Shown: in pieces, positions 1 through 12,414 of the stretch
How the letters are laid out: the number at the start of each line of letters is the position of its first letter
Position numbering within the stretch: the stretch's first letter is position 1
Assembly (NCBI GenBank): GCA_014925825.1
Contig: JACGCK010000312.1
Location: 1 to 44,130 of the forward strand
Direction: 5' to 3'
Length of the DNA: 44,130 nt
From: Pholiota molesta
Lineage: Eukaryota > Basidiomycota > Agaricomycetes > Agaricales > Strophariaceae
The notes under the pieces: generated by a model
Told to the model about the DNA's origin: nothing
What the model saw: only the letters and a program-made list of their open reading frames with translations
Databases searched by the model: none
Position numbers and translations under genes: made by a program

Positions 1-36
1 AGTATAGGTTTGCATAATGATCTATTTTGGTGATAG

Positions 37-1941
37 GATGGCGATTTTGTGATTACCCAGGTATCATTCCTAGCTTCTCGTCGTCATCGGTCGTCATACT
101 CAGCAATTAACGTTCTAGGGAAAAGTTGTCGGTCTTTTCTGCGGATTAATCGTACTCCATGGCCTTTTGAACTCTTTGGCTACTCGCCATCTAGCACACC
201 TTACGAAGGGATTTGTTTTTGTCAACTTGGGAGCGACATTTGGTCAGACGCAGCCGAACATACCACTCATCCCACTATTAACCATTCCAAATAGTTATCA
301 TTGTCGTCCTTTTGGCTACAACTGCGCGTTCAGACATGCATCCGGCAAGCTATGTCTTCGGGTCTGCCGGGATCGTCAATCAAACCGGCCTCGATGGAGT
401 GACGGGCTGGAATACTGGCATCGCCTTCCTCTTCGGTCTTCTTTCCGTCCAATGGACAGTACGTATTTGGAAGATTTGCTCCTCTGACTAAATATTTGCT
501 GACCTTATGATTTCAGATGACGGTAAGCAGAGCAATTATGCCTTTTTCGATCAAGAGATTAGGTGTTTAACGTATGCGTCTGATGGTCTGTAGGACTATG
601 ATGCCACAGCGCACATTTCGTGAGTTAATCCAGTGAAGCTTTCTTCGTAGCCAGCTTTTTTGACCCATGCGTGGATAGTGAGGAAGTGCGTCGAGCGGCT
701 TATGCAGGTGCAGTAAATTATCATAATCTTTTCGTTCTGATTCTAACTTGGAGTTGCAGCGCCTTCTGCCATCTTTATTGCGGGTATGCGCCCTTTCTTT
801 GATTACGACTAGGAACCCTCATTGAAAAACCTCCCAGTTATCGGTACTGGTCTCATTGGTTGGCTTCTGAATATTGTCCTTGTGCTTTGCTCAGGACCTC
901 TGTAGGTTTCCATCCTGTCTTCCCATGTGTACCTACTGACACCTGACATTCTTTTTAGTGAGAATCTTCCTGGTTCATCTGGTTCGGCATTCCTAGAAGT
1001 ATGTTTAACGATCGTGCAATTACTCCAGCTGCTCTAAACTCCATTGCAGATTCTCGTGATGCGTGCCGGGAAGACAGGATCCCTTATTATCTGGGTCGGT
1101 TGCATCTTAATAATGCCTTTGTCAACTCTGATTCAATGATTACAGGCTTTTGTCTGCCTTACTGCCTTCTTTGTTGTTCAAACGGCCCTCCATGCTGCAT
1201 CAAGAACGGTTTACGCATTCAGTCGCGATCATGGTATGTGGTGGTTTCACATACAAGTTAGGACTCATCTCATTTTTCCTCATAATCCGATAGGTCTGCC
1301 GGACAAGGGGTACTTCGGAAAGAATTCCAAAACGACGAAAACTCCCCTACGCGCGATCTGTCTTACCACTCTCGTCAGTATCCTGCCTGGTCTCCTCGAC
1401 CTCGCAAGCCCCATCGCCGCCAACGCCATCTTCTCACTTACCGCCATAGCACTGGACCTGAGCTATATCATCCCTATCTTCTGCCGACGGTGTACGCCAA
1501 ACATCCTGATGTGATGTTCAAACCGGGTCCTTTCTACATGGGCGATGGGTGGCTGGGGTGGACCTTGAATGTCATCTGTATTACATGGACATTGTTCGTC
1601 TGCGTGATCTTCTCGTTCCCACCGTCAAGCCTGTGACGAAGGAGAACATGAACTATGCTTCTGTGGGTGCCCAATTTGGTGTGCATTTTTGCCTAGAGCG
1701 CTGACGGAAGTCCCCCTGTGTAGGTTATCACCGTTAGTGTTATCGCCCTCGCTTTGTAAGTCTGGACTCTTGTTGATTGTCACCCGGAGACAGACGTCGC
1801 TAACACCGTGTTTTTGTCAGTGCCTGGTACATCCTCGGCGCGAATAAGTTCTATGTCGGTCCTCAATCCAATCTCCACGACGATTCCGTGGAGGCTGTCA
1901 CGCAAGACGCCCCATCGGACGAGAAAAAGTCCTCGGAATGA
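37..1941 (+). CDS. APC-superfamily amino-acid/GABA-type permease, 5'-truncated, frame broken twice
   Basis: Integral membrane transporter that would move amino acids or GABA/choline-like substrates across the plasma or vacuolar membrane. I read 14 visible exons: 37-60, 119-242, 295-458, 517-522, 594-619, 679-707, 760-783, 838-901, 959-998, 1050-1094, 1146-1233, 1294-1662, 1724-1755, 1821-1941. Phases agree throughout and the stop is TGA at 1939-1941. About 385 residues are visible; the N-terminal third lies before the window. Family-typical pieces are HGLLNSLATR, ASYVFGSAGIVNQTG, the DYDATAHISEE loop, ASRTVYAFSRDHGLPDKG and the late block FKPGPFYMGDGWLGW, between hydrophobic helices. Exon 12 changes frame near 1488-1490 (CRR to VYAKHPDV) and again near 1618-1621 (FSFP to TVKP). 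Each is explained by one missing base. The family is clear; the exact substrate cannot be read. Functional status depends on whether the breaks are real. Confidence 0.88.
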
Positions 1942-4900
1942 TGTATTTCAACGGACTAACGGCACATTCTAATTCTATGTTTATCCCTCCACCCTCATCT
2001 ACGTGTTTATTACTTACGATTCGAGAGAGTCCAGATCATGGCTTCACCTATCTAAAGCTAATTATCGATCGTCGCTGTGGGATAACAAGCAGATTTTATA
2101 CCACGCGCGCAAATAACATTCGCCACATGTATGTAGCTATTCATCCTGTTTTCCGCGGCTGGAACGGAGTATTCGCATTGCTATCTGTTCTGTTGTATCT
2201 AGCCATGGCCATGCACAATATACTGCCTTGGCCCACTCTATGGACGTTTGTGTCTGAATTTCGTTCCGAATCTCTATGGTTTCTATTTCAATCAGGAATA
2301 CTAGGACCAGATGAGCAACAATAAATCTAACGATGCCAGATAAACTTGTCGCTTGTCGCAGACTCGCATTGAGCTAAATTGGCGATATTTGACTGCTATA
2401 TGTTGTCAACGACCGTCTAATTGAAGGGCTCTGACATGGGCCAGGGAGTTTTAGAGACGATTCAGAGACATATTGGCGATCAATTACCTATATTTTATAG
2501 TGAAATTTCAGCCATTTCCATATGGATCTGGGCTAACTGCGATTTCGGGTGTCGGATGAGTTGGAGTGGAAAGGCTCTCAGAAAATACGTAATGCTTGGA
2601 TGCGGGCATAAGCGACGCACTGAGCTTGCTCTTGTCTCATACCTCCATCCTCTACCTTCCTATCCCCAGCCCTGCCCCAGCCAGTAGTGCAAATGCCGGG
2701 CCACGTTGATCCAAACATCCTTGACGAGTTTATGAGAACATTGTATTGTCTAACGACAATACCCCTTCCGACTCCCGAGTCCGCACGATTCCCCAACCGA
2801 TGTCGAACGCTCGGGTGGGGCCGACCTCGAGGCATCAAGCTCTGGCATCAAGTTTCCAACATCTTTCGCGCCATCAACACCCCCGAAAAATTCTACTGGA
2901 CGCCTCCATCAACCTCGCAATTCATCATGCCCGAATGATTGTGCCATTCTCTGGCCTTTCGTTGTGCCACGTAGACCTGCGCGGGTGCAGGTAGACAACA
3001 GATTCTGACTTGTTCCATGTGGCGTGTATGCAACATATTCTTTACCGGGTTCTGATTCTGGGCTGGAAACGTAACTGAGGGCGTCCCCCGAGTCTTTTGC
3101 GCACGGCCCTCACGCTGCGCTGTACCAATCGTGTAGAGCGCGCAGTGGCGGGAGTTGTGCGCAGGACTCTCAAATGGCAAATATGTCAGCGACCCAGTGC
3201 GCATGCCGATGTACTCTTGAATTTGAAACCTTGCTCACTTTCTCTTGGGCCATAGTCGACCTTGTAATCCGATTCTGGGCTCTGGAGACTGCTGCTGTTG
3301 AAGGACGGCATATTTTCTCTTGTTTCCATCGGCGATGTACGGCACACTGAAGTTTCCACTCAAACATTCGGGAAGGGAATTCACGGATCGGGATGGGCCT
3401 AGTAGGCGACACTGAGCACTCCACTCAAAGTCGGCTTGATTGATCGAAAATCATTCGGACTTCAAGAATCAACGGGAGCCTGACTTCCTTCAGTTTCTTA
3501 CATCCTGCGATGCTTGAAAGATGAGATGCTTTACGACAGGCCAGTGAGGCCGTTGCCACATTCGCTATGGGCTGTCTACGACTGGATCTAAGTCGAAACA
3601 ACGCGGTTCTGTTATACATATCTGGCAGATTCTTTCCGAATTTGTGAAACTTGCAGCTGATAGTGAGTTGATTTTGTTTTTTCTAGGATGTATAACCACT
3701 CCGTTTCCTACGTAACTCCACGTGAAACGTATTATATCCTATATCACTTTTTCTGCTACCTGCATCAGTACACGACTGGGAACGAATTTACGAAGATTTG
3801 CAGCTCCCCCCGGTCACGCCTTGTTATTTGACGAGTCGTCATGGCCATGCTGCCATGAATTCCGAGCACCACAAAGGACGAATCGAATTCGGGGTTCATA
3901 ACGACTGTATGGCCCTCCCATCTTTTTGTTTGAATTGCATTCGAAGGCATACACAGACGGCCACCGAGCCAACAAATCAAATCTCTTTCATTACGCGCCA
4001 TATGCGCCTATAACCAGCGGGCGCGAGGTGCATTCTACTTTGTTCCACATCCGTGCTCGTCACAGAGTGTATATCTAAGTAAGTAGGTACGGCCCTCCTC
4101 CCTTTTCATTCATTGCCTTGTCAGATCTAGGCAGACCAGGGCAGACCCCTTGTTAAGAATCTCACATCTCCTTCTAGCAGATCGAATTTCATAGCGGCAC
4201 TTTTATACTCGACCCCGTGAAGCCCTGTGAAGCCCCATCACGAGCTTCGAATATTGAAGACTGATGTGATGAGGAAATGTTTTATTTCCCCGCACTTATG
4301 GTTATATTAACATCGCTTCCAGAAAGTTCTCAGACAGCGCGTCGTGCTCCTAAACTGGGCGGATCGTCGCAGATAAGAAAATTCAAATGTCTGGTTTGTT
4401 CGTATTCAAGGCCACATACCAGCACATACCTCGCCTTTGAAGTAGAGAAGCGCATGTGAGTCGTAGATTATGTGCTCTGCCAATTCTTTGTTGACGGAAT
4501 AACGCGACATTCCATATGTTCGCAGCTTCGTTCCTATGCAGGTACCACCATGTCGAGAGTTGGGGCTTTCCACAAAATAGCTTTCAACTGTGAAGAACGT
4601 CATGCGGCAAGCCGAAAAGATAGACCACAGATGGAATGTCCCTTATGTTTTTCCTTCTTTGCTCTGAATATCCGAACAGCTGATCTATTGCGCGACTTGC
4701 GTGTGCGAACTCTACTTTGACGATACTAGTTTGAAGAAGGAAGTCTTCGCCAATGATATCATCGGTCAGATGTCTAGCTGGAGAAGGTGCGTGCCCTTTC
4801 AACTGAACAAATATGTTACATCGGTAAACCCGCTACAAGACGGTGGACTAAAGCCTCCCTCCCGCGATTATGCTGCCATCAGTTCCCGACACAACGGTGC

Positions 4901-6771
4901 ATACAAGGATACTCGGACCGAAGTGGCAAACGGGCTCCAGCGCCATGGACTCGGATTCTTCTGATATATCGGGCACCTGCATTGATGGGTGATGCCGTTA
5001 ACCATGATTGACGAAAGTCGGCGACACTGCCACTGGGCGCAACATCCCACCAGGGCCGTAATTTGCAGGTCACCAAAACTTTAGAATATTCAGAGCGCGT
5101 ATCACATTGTGCCACCTTTGAGTACGGAGGCGTGGAGGCAAGTAAGTATGTAAACAAGATTTTTATCGTGAACGGAATGAGACGGAATATTGGGCTGATC
5201 TGGGTTCGAAGCAGCAGCTACATGCAGCGTGTTTGATATTTCGGTGGGGTTGCGATTATTTCTGTAAATCCCATTCTCCAGGTACTCCTAATTTTATGCC
5301 TACTTCATGTAGTCCAATACTTCCATCATGTTTTTGAAATGACACACTTTAAAGCTTTCCTCTGTAATGAGGTGCAGACATACATATGTCGACGCCAATC
5401 CTTGATAAACAAAGCAGGTCAATACATATACGAAGTACGTACTTACGGCAGATTTCTAGTGATGTCATATCTACTGCTTATCATATATTAAAAGAATCCT
5501 ACGTCTACATATACATAATAGGCAAGTAGTAAATGTTTGAATTCTGCATCATAGATCTTGTGAGCGCAAAAGGCAAGCGTGACAAGGGTCCATACTTTTA
5601 CAAGTCAACAATATGGCCGTCTTCCAATGTCAGGATCCCAACTACACGTGCCTTATATCACACAACGATGACATTGATAAGGGATGAGAGCTGATGGGAG
5701 AGGATGCGTCCGTGCGAGCTGACCGGAGGCATACGAGGGCATATGGCGATGGAGAAAATGGCCAGTCTTATGATTTCCGCAAGGAGCTGCAAAATGAGTC
5801 GACTCAACGTGTGTGGTCGCAGTTACGCCAATTGGGCGCTCGGCGAAGAATCAGAAGGTGGCAACTGTCAGGCGATTGTGGATCTTGAGCTCCATCTCGG
5901 AATCCTCTTATTTCGTGAATGAAAGATAGAGCAAGCGCACATAGATTGGATTGGGAAATAGGGCTGGCGACAGAATAGTTTGTTTGCGGCGTAAGCGTTT
6001 GCGCAGCAAATGTGCAGTAAATCAATGGTCCTTCTTTTTGGTGAAAACAGGAAAGATTGAAAGCTCGTAGTACATATGTTCGATATCCACACATGTAATG
6101 CTTCATTCACACACACGCGTAACAAGACTTTCAGCGAAATAAAGCGGGGTGTGGGGACACAGTGGGGTAAATAATTTTGATCTATTCAATTATCACTGAC
6201 ATCGTTCGCCCTTACGAATATTTACTGGATTTAAGACGGCGGAAGACAGGGAAGATACTGCCTAATGTTATCTACTTAATTTCTGTCTGGGATTATCCTT
6301 CTTACATTTGCGCAGTGCAAGGGAAAGGGTACGGTACAGTAGGTTTATCTCGGGAGACAAGCCAGGGTAGACATAAATGTCCCAGGACGGATTGGACGAT
6401 AGTTGTTTAGAACGTGCTGTCTGGCTAATTGCTGCAGATTGCTGCTGAGGTCCCTGCATAGGTCCCTTGATCACGCAAAAAGCCACCTCCGAAGTTAGAG
6501 TAAGTATCGGTAATCAAAATTGAATAGACATAGCCGTGGTATTGAGTACGAAAGATTGTGTTCACAAACGGCGTTCCCTTTGAATGTCATTGATAAGACC
6601 ACCGGACAAAATAGCTTTGGGTCTTGAGCTTACAATTGTATGGGAGTACTATTTAAGAATAGTAAATAGCGTAATTCTCAGAAATTGAAGCTAGTCTTCA
6701 TACCTGCGATCTTGAACTATGCTTGATATATTTCTCCATTTTCTCCTTGGGAGATGGTCAGTCGGCTTAGG

Positions 6772-6781
6772 GTCTATAAAA
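6772..6781 (+). promoter_or_regulatory. TATA-box-like element with no obvious gene downstream
   Basis: The sequence TCTATAAAAAG sits in an otherwise gene-free stretch. It is followed about 30-55 nt later by a pyrimidine-rich segment (around 6800-6820) of the kind found at fungal transcription starts. No convincing open frame begins downstream, so this may be a chance match, the promoter of a lost gene, or a non-coding transcript. Confidence 0.2.
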
Positions 6782-9700
6782 AGATTCAGAGCTGCTTAAT
6801 TCAGCTTCTTCTCAATATAGACTTGGCCAACTTTACGGAGACAAGAACAAACTCGTTGTTGATGATTTCAGGCGAAGTATCTTCAATCGTTCAATAACTC
6901 GTCCAACAACTCCAAATCGGCGTCTCAACAAAACACATTTCCTCCCGTATTCGAGTCCGCGAGAGAAGGATCATAAGGCGAGAGTAAGATCCGAGTGGCA
7001 CGAGCGATATCCGTTGCACAGCAAGAGCAACAACAATTGAGCGCTGTAGTCGACTTGGGGAACTGTTCTCCATGTCCCGATGAGCGCCTGACCGTATCAT
7101 CAAAATGCAATGATAATAATAAGGTGAAAGCCACGAATCGGAATTTCTCTGTGGGCAGTGGGCATTCGGTACGGATGGTTTTAAGTTCCGGCGTCAGCGT
7201 TCAGCTACGCGGGCGCTTAGCTGCTGGGTCACGGTGTACAATAGGTTTATGGACATCGGATAGTTAATACGTTAGCCGATGTCTACTATGAGCTGGCTGG
7301 GCTTAGACCCTCAATGGAAAATCACTATCAGTACGATAATCGTTGGCGCAAGGGTATCAGTAATCCCGTGGATGGTGATCACATATCGGTTGAGAGAGTC
7401 GACAATTCGGACAGACGTCAGCGCCGAGCAATGGTGAGAATTTTAGTACAACTAGGAATACAGAATAGGAAGCATCTCTGGCATCTGAATTGACGGTCCT
7501 CCTAGAGGTAAGCTACAGGAGTCGATGTTCATCAAACGCTATTGAACAGAAGGTTGGGTCTCGAGCAGCAAGTTGTCCCTATTAATAGATCAGGTCTTGC
7601 CAAGGCATTGATAGAAGCGCTCAGGCTGGAAAGAAGATCGCCGCAGCTCGAAGAAAGAGCGGCATAGCCAAGACTGTTGTGAGGGTCAAATAGAGTATTC
7701 GGGATGGAGGAAGGCCGTGTACGCCTTCCCACTCAGCACTCGGATTGCTATATGAAAGTTGTGGCGCAAAGACTGATAGGAGAGACTCATTCACCTGGAT
7801 AGGAGCAGTAGCTTTGTTGTCAAATCTCCAGTGATACTTACATAGAGAAAACTTCAATTAAGCACTGGTCCATGGTACATAGGTCCGCCAACTACAATAA
7901 CAAACCTCTCACTCCACGGCAGAGACACGGAATCAAGTACACGCAGATCGAATTTTAAATAAGAAGAATCATATCATATGTAGTCAACGAAGGTTATGAC
8001 GACAACTTGAAGGCCTTCGGATATCGCCTAACTTACCAGATAGCTTGAGTCTAGACTCTACTAAACGAAGATGACGACGAGTAACTAAGCATAGGAAGCA
8101 AAGCTTAACGATATGTAAAGGAGGATGGGGTTATGCAAATAGGAAAGCGTTCAGTGCAACTTCGAATTTCGCAGAGCTTCACCAGGTTCACCTGGCTTCC
8201 CAAGTCCCCAATCATCAACGCAGCTGAAAATCTGATCTCTCCCGACGGAGAAATCGCTATCGATTGTGATACAGTGATACGCACTTTATGTACATCTGCA
8301 TTTTCCTTGGACCATGGATGCTTTGTTTGAATAAAGTTATCCTTAAGAGCGCAGATTATATACATACTTACGCCAATTCCTCGTTCCGCTAAGTACGAGG
8401 AGGAAACCTTTAGTAGATGGCGGCCGCAACAACGCCACGGTGCCACAAACACACATAGGACCCTACTATGTACCGCACCCTAGACGCTTTAAAATTTGAC
8501 CGTCAAGAAAGCAAGGCCGCCGGTGGCCCGGGAGCGCGATGGGGCCGGACGACTCGGAAGCTCAAACGCGCCTCAGACTAAGTATGGGCGACATCCGATC
8601 CGTTCACGTTAGGAGACGCGCTGGTAACTCGCTCCGACGCCGCAGTGGTCCGTCGGTGGCATGATAATACATTATCGCAGATACTTGCACAGCGCGAAAG
8701 CAGCCTTCTTATGGCTTTATTCCGCAACATAGTACCCGTCCACGCTCTTCCGGCGTGCGCGCGTGGAGCCACGCACATACGAGCCACGACCCCCCGAAAA
8801 ACTGTCGCGCCTGATAGCTGACGCCGTTGGTCTCAGGTCTGGTGCGGCGTGTGCGAGGTGTGCGGCGTGCGCAGCCGGAGGCGTCAGTGCGCACAGGGAT
8901 GTCGATCCAGCGAAACCGTCGGTCAGAGTCGGAATATCGTGGAATATCGTTGACGTTGGCCAATGGGCATAAGTATCCGAGATATAGTTTGAGCCCGAAA
9001 TACATTCATACGTACATACGTACTCGAGCATGGAAAGGGATAATGGATATGTTGCGATATGTTGTGAGGCGTGAATCCTGCGTGAATCTATGTATTCTAT
9101 GTATAGGAAATTTCGCGTGTTCGAGCTCAAGGCGCGCCTTAGTCTGAGAGTAAGTACGGAAATGGGCGTATGCTCATAGGCGCATATCGGGTGCATGGAT
9201 AGGCGTTTGAGTATTGTAACAATTGCAAGTATATTGTATATCATTTAGCGCTGAGCAAACATGGCATGTGTGTGTACAGTGTTCAGAATTGGTCCAAGCA
9301 GCCTCAGGTCAGTTAAAAAACACGCATATGCCTGACACACAGGCTCCATGGGCGCTTGGGCAACAATCGTCGCGTGGAATTCCAGCAAGTATTGGAGCGT
9401 AGTATGAAATGGTGGTGTATCGCAGCGTGGCTTACCTGCCTGCGCGGTATGTACGCCTGCCCCACGCACGCCACATACACGCCCCAGGCCCACTCGCACG
9501 CATGCCGCGTCTCGGGAACGCAACACAAAGAACATTCTGATCACGTTCGAGCTCCATCCAGGTCAATGTCCATCCCCGCGCAGCTACGCCTCGTGCAGTC
9601 CGCCTGTCTGTCAGACTGTCTGTCAGGTAAGCTCTCCTACCCATAATGTACAAATAGCTACATATATCTTTTGTTCCACTATTATAAATTTCTATTCACC

Positions 9701-10729
9701 CAGCCGGTCATTCACAAGCCCGAGAACGCCCTTGGAGCGCTCTACTTACTTTGATACTTACTTTTAATACTTGTGAATGGTGTGCAGCTCGCGGTCCCCA
9801 CGGTGGTCACGAATTTATGATTCTTCCAGCTGGACGCCTGACATCGGACACGCCGTGTCGCGGAGGATAATTGATATTTGCTATCGCCTCCACCGCGTTT
9901 GTCGCGCAGTGGGTGGGTGGGAGCGTAGATACTCCAATTCAAACAGACTTCCGACTCCCGAGAGAACCAAGAACCCGAAGGACACCCTTGGGAAGTGGGC
10001 AAGTGAGCAGTAGTGTGGGTTTGGTCTACCCATGAACTGTACCCACGGACTCATACATACCTACATCCTGGTCTAGTAGTCTACCCGTGGCCACAGTCCC
10101 ACTTGTCCTGACTTCCTATTGTCGTTTCTCGCGGTCGCAGTCCTCAGGTTCTGGTCCCTGGGTCGGCGTACGCCGCTTGCGTTATGCGTAGGCTTGTACT
10201 GTCGACCTTCTGTGTTGAACAGAGTGTGTAACAGGATGGAAATACTGTATTTCTATTTATAGCTTTGGCAATGGCCGTTAGCGCTGTATCATTGTCAATG
10301 GGTCATTGAGAGTAGATACATGATGTATGTGTTTGGGGGGAGGTAAACCTAGGTAGGTATGTTGGAAGGTCGGTAGGTAGTAGGTACGACCGGTCTCCGG
10401 TATCCCAATCTGCGTCGAGTATATTATTCGTTCATCCCTAGGAGATATAAATTCGCCGATCGCAATGCTGTGTGCACTGTCCCATCCTGTAGGAAGTATT
10501 GACATACCACGTTACCCGACATTAAAGCATTGGGCAATAGTGGGCCAGTCACTGCGCGATGGATGTTGTGGTGGTAGCGTGGTCGCGACTGTCTAAGGAG
10601 CTTTTTGGCATTTTGTTGTCATTGGCAATCGTCGTGGTGTTGCCCCGAGGATAACAAATGTGGAACATTGATGAGATTCGAAGTGAGCAGCCCAATGAAC
10701 TTAAAATAAAGGTACTGTACGTTGATGAA

Positions 10730-11105
10730 CAGATCCCAACAGCTTCTCGCCAAGCAGGAAGCACGCCACCGTTACAAGGAAGAGGCCCTCAGGCTTCAGC
10801 AAGCTTCAAAATAGAGACTTCGAGCTTCGAGCCCATTGCAGCGCGAGATCGCCAAGCTCAACCCGGGGGATGAAGGGGCGGTAGCATGGTTTAGGATCAG
10901 GAATAGGATTAAGGAGACGAGAAGGCTGATTCATGCTTGCGCTAGCCACTGGCCAGCCGCTTTGACGTTGTTCCGAGAGCTTGAGATGGGAGTAAGGCTG
11001 CTTGTTGCAGCAGGACGCGAGGAAGGAAGGAAGCTAGCTGCTAGGAGGGGCTTGGCTGGAGGTTTAGCATGCGAGACGGTGCCAAGAGGGACGGGGCGGG
11101 ATTGA
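10730..11105 (+). other. Possible coding relic with Gln/Glu/Arg-rich helical character
   Basis: One frame reads a Lys/Gln/Glu/Arg-rich, coiled-coil-like segment (contains QQLLAKQEARHRYKEEALRL), meets a TAG at about 10812, then continues in a related style (QREIAKLNPGDEGAVAWF; RIKETRRLIHA) to a TGA ending at 11105. The composition looks more protein-like than its surroundings, but I recognise no family and no clean splice sites join the pieces. It could be an eroded gene, part of a small unannotated gene, or the far 5' region of the 11483 gene. Confidence 0.15.
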
Positions 11106-11482
11106 GCAAGTCAATAGCCTCGGAGAAGGCGCTGTTACAAATGGGACTTGGCCTGCTATTCGCAGCTGTGTCGGATGGTTTTTTTGAAGCCTGGAAGGAC
11201 GGATGGCGTTGGGCGTGAAACAACGGCATGCGTGGGCAGAGGTGGGTCTATTTTTGGGCTGCAAGGAGGGGGATAAGGGCCGAGGGGCAAGGAGCGCACG
11301 GGCCAGGTGGCGGAGTGTCAAAGGGTGACGGTGTGACTTGTGATGGCGCCGAGTGTGTGGGCTGGATAGATCGGGAGATTGGCGATGGATGCAAACAAGA
11401 GACGCAGGCAGACGTATTTAGTGTCCTCCTGCAGTTTTCCATCCACACTCACTCGCCCGTCCGCCATGGCTCTCTGCTAACA

Positions 11483-12414
11483 ATGTCCCCCCGCCCCATC
11501 CTCAAGCGCGCACCCGCCATGGGCCCCGCGCACCACGCCCACCACCACCACCAACAGCACCACCCCTTCCCCTTCGACGCCCCCGCCGTCCACTTCCCCC
11601 GTCCCCCGCCCTCACCCGCACCTTCACCGCCTACTCCGCCACCGCCTACGACCGCTCCCCCATCGTCGTCACACCCAACTCCTGCGCCCTCCCAGAACGC
11701 GGCTGCCCCGGCCGCACCTACCTGCTCGATGAAGCCGCATCCCCATCCCCGGCCCCGCGCTGCATCACCACTGGGCGCGACTACCACCCGCGCGCGCTTG
11801 CCTTCGCCTCCGCCAACAACGCCGCATCGTCCTCCTACGCCCCCGTGCCGCCCCTGATCCCCGATCTCTCGTCGGAGTCCGAGGAGAGCGACGGCGTCGC
11901 CGCCCAGCCGCTCGCCGCGTCGTACCACACATACCCCATGGGCAGCCCCAGCAAAACGTACGCCGCCGGCTTCCACCACAGCCCGGGCAGCAACGCCCTC
12001 TACGCGCTCGGCGACGACGAGGAGGACTACGCCGGCCCCGCGCGCGCGTACCGCCTCCGCGGCGCCGCGTACCCCGCCCCCACCGCCCCGCCCCCCCTCG
12101 GCCACTTCGCGTCTGCGGCGGAGGACGAGGCGCGCTCCGGGCAGCAGCACCCCCGGCGCCGCAGAGAGCGGCGCCACGAGAGCTCGCGCGATCCCGACCT
12201 AATACCGGGTGGCGAGGCCCTGAGCCTCGCGGGTCTCTCGATTTCCCCTACTACTTCGCATCGCCGTGTCTCTGCGTCGCCGCCGAGCCCCCGGAAGAAG
12301 GGCGTGCGCCAGCAGTACCCTGTGGTCGTGCTGCCGCCGCCTGTGCCCCAGCTGGGCGGCGGCGGTGGCGGCGGCGGGTTCGGCATGGACGACGGGTGCC
12401 TCGGAGGGTTCTAG
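11483..12414 (+). CDS. Conserved-looking basidiomycete protein of unknown function (His/Pro-rich N-terminus), one frame break
   Basis: The protein starts at ATG 11483 (MSPRPILKR), runs through a His-rich block (HHAHHHHQQHHPFPF) and reaches AVHFP. The frame then slips at the five-C run 11596-11600. In the next frame the reading continues as ALTRTFTAYSATAYDRSPIVV, then NSCALPERGCPGRTYLLDE, a Ser/Glu/Asp patch (LSSESEESDG), an Arg-rich patch (HPRRRRERRHESS), SPPSPRKKG and a Gly-rich tail ending in GGF and TAG at 12412-12414. With one C restored the gene is an uninterrupted 310-codon single exon. I recognise the general style (short, disordered) but cannot assign a function. The frame chosen by simple ORF calling (ending at 11857) is a Pro/Thr-rich artefact. 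A 242-codon antisense open frame at 11449-12177 is a GC-bias shadow. Confidence 0.6.
11596..11600 (+). other. Apparent one-base loss in a C run
   Basis: The reading frame changes between VHFP and PSPALTRTF exactly at a run of five C. One extra C would join both halves. The annotated length of 932 nt is one short of a multiple of three, which agrees. Confidence 0.6.

Larger units (their letters stand above)
1942..11482. other. Gene-poor interval, no supported gene
   Basis: About 9.5 kb in which all open frames are short (under 180 codons), overlap on both strands, and show neither recognisable domains nor conserved frames that resume across GT/AG introns. The longest, on the minus strand at 8717-9244, is Arg/Thr/Ala-biased and has equally open overlapping frames, as expected for chance. 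I saw no long terminal repeats, reverse-transcriptase or transposase motifs. A TATA-like box at 6772-6781 and a weak coiled-coil-like stretch near 10730-11105 are listed separately. Decayed transposon sequence or non-coding RNA genes cannot be excluded by eye. Confidence 0.6.

Noticed and set aside
8717..9244. 175-codon minus-strand open frame in the gene-poor region
   Set aside because: Overlapping frames on both strands are equally open, composition is biased, there is no family resemblance and no flanking exon.
11483..11857. 209-codon Pro/Thr-rich protein read without a frame change
   Set aside because: Downstream of the C run this frame is pure low complexity, while the neighbouring frame gives a structured Cys-containing core that stays open to 12414.
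11449..12177. 242-codon minus-strand open frame rich in Gly, Ala, Arg and Val
   Set aside because: It is the antisense of the GC-rich 11483-12414 gene, with a composition expected from GC bias and no recognisable motif.
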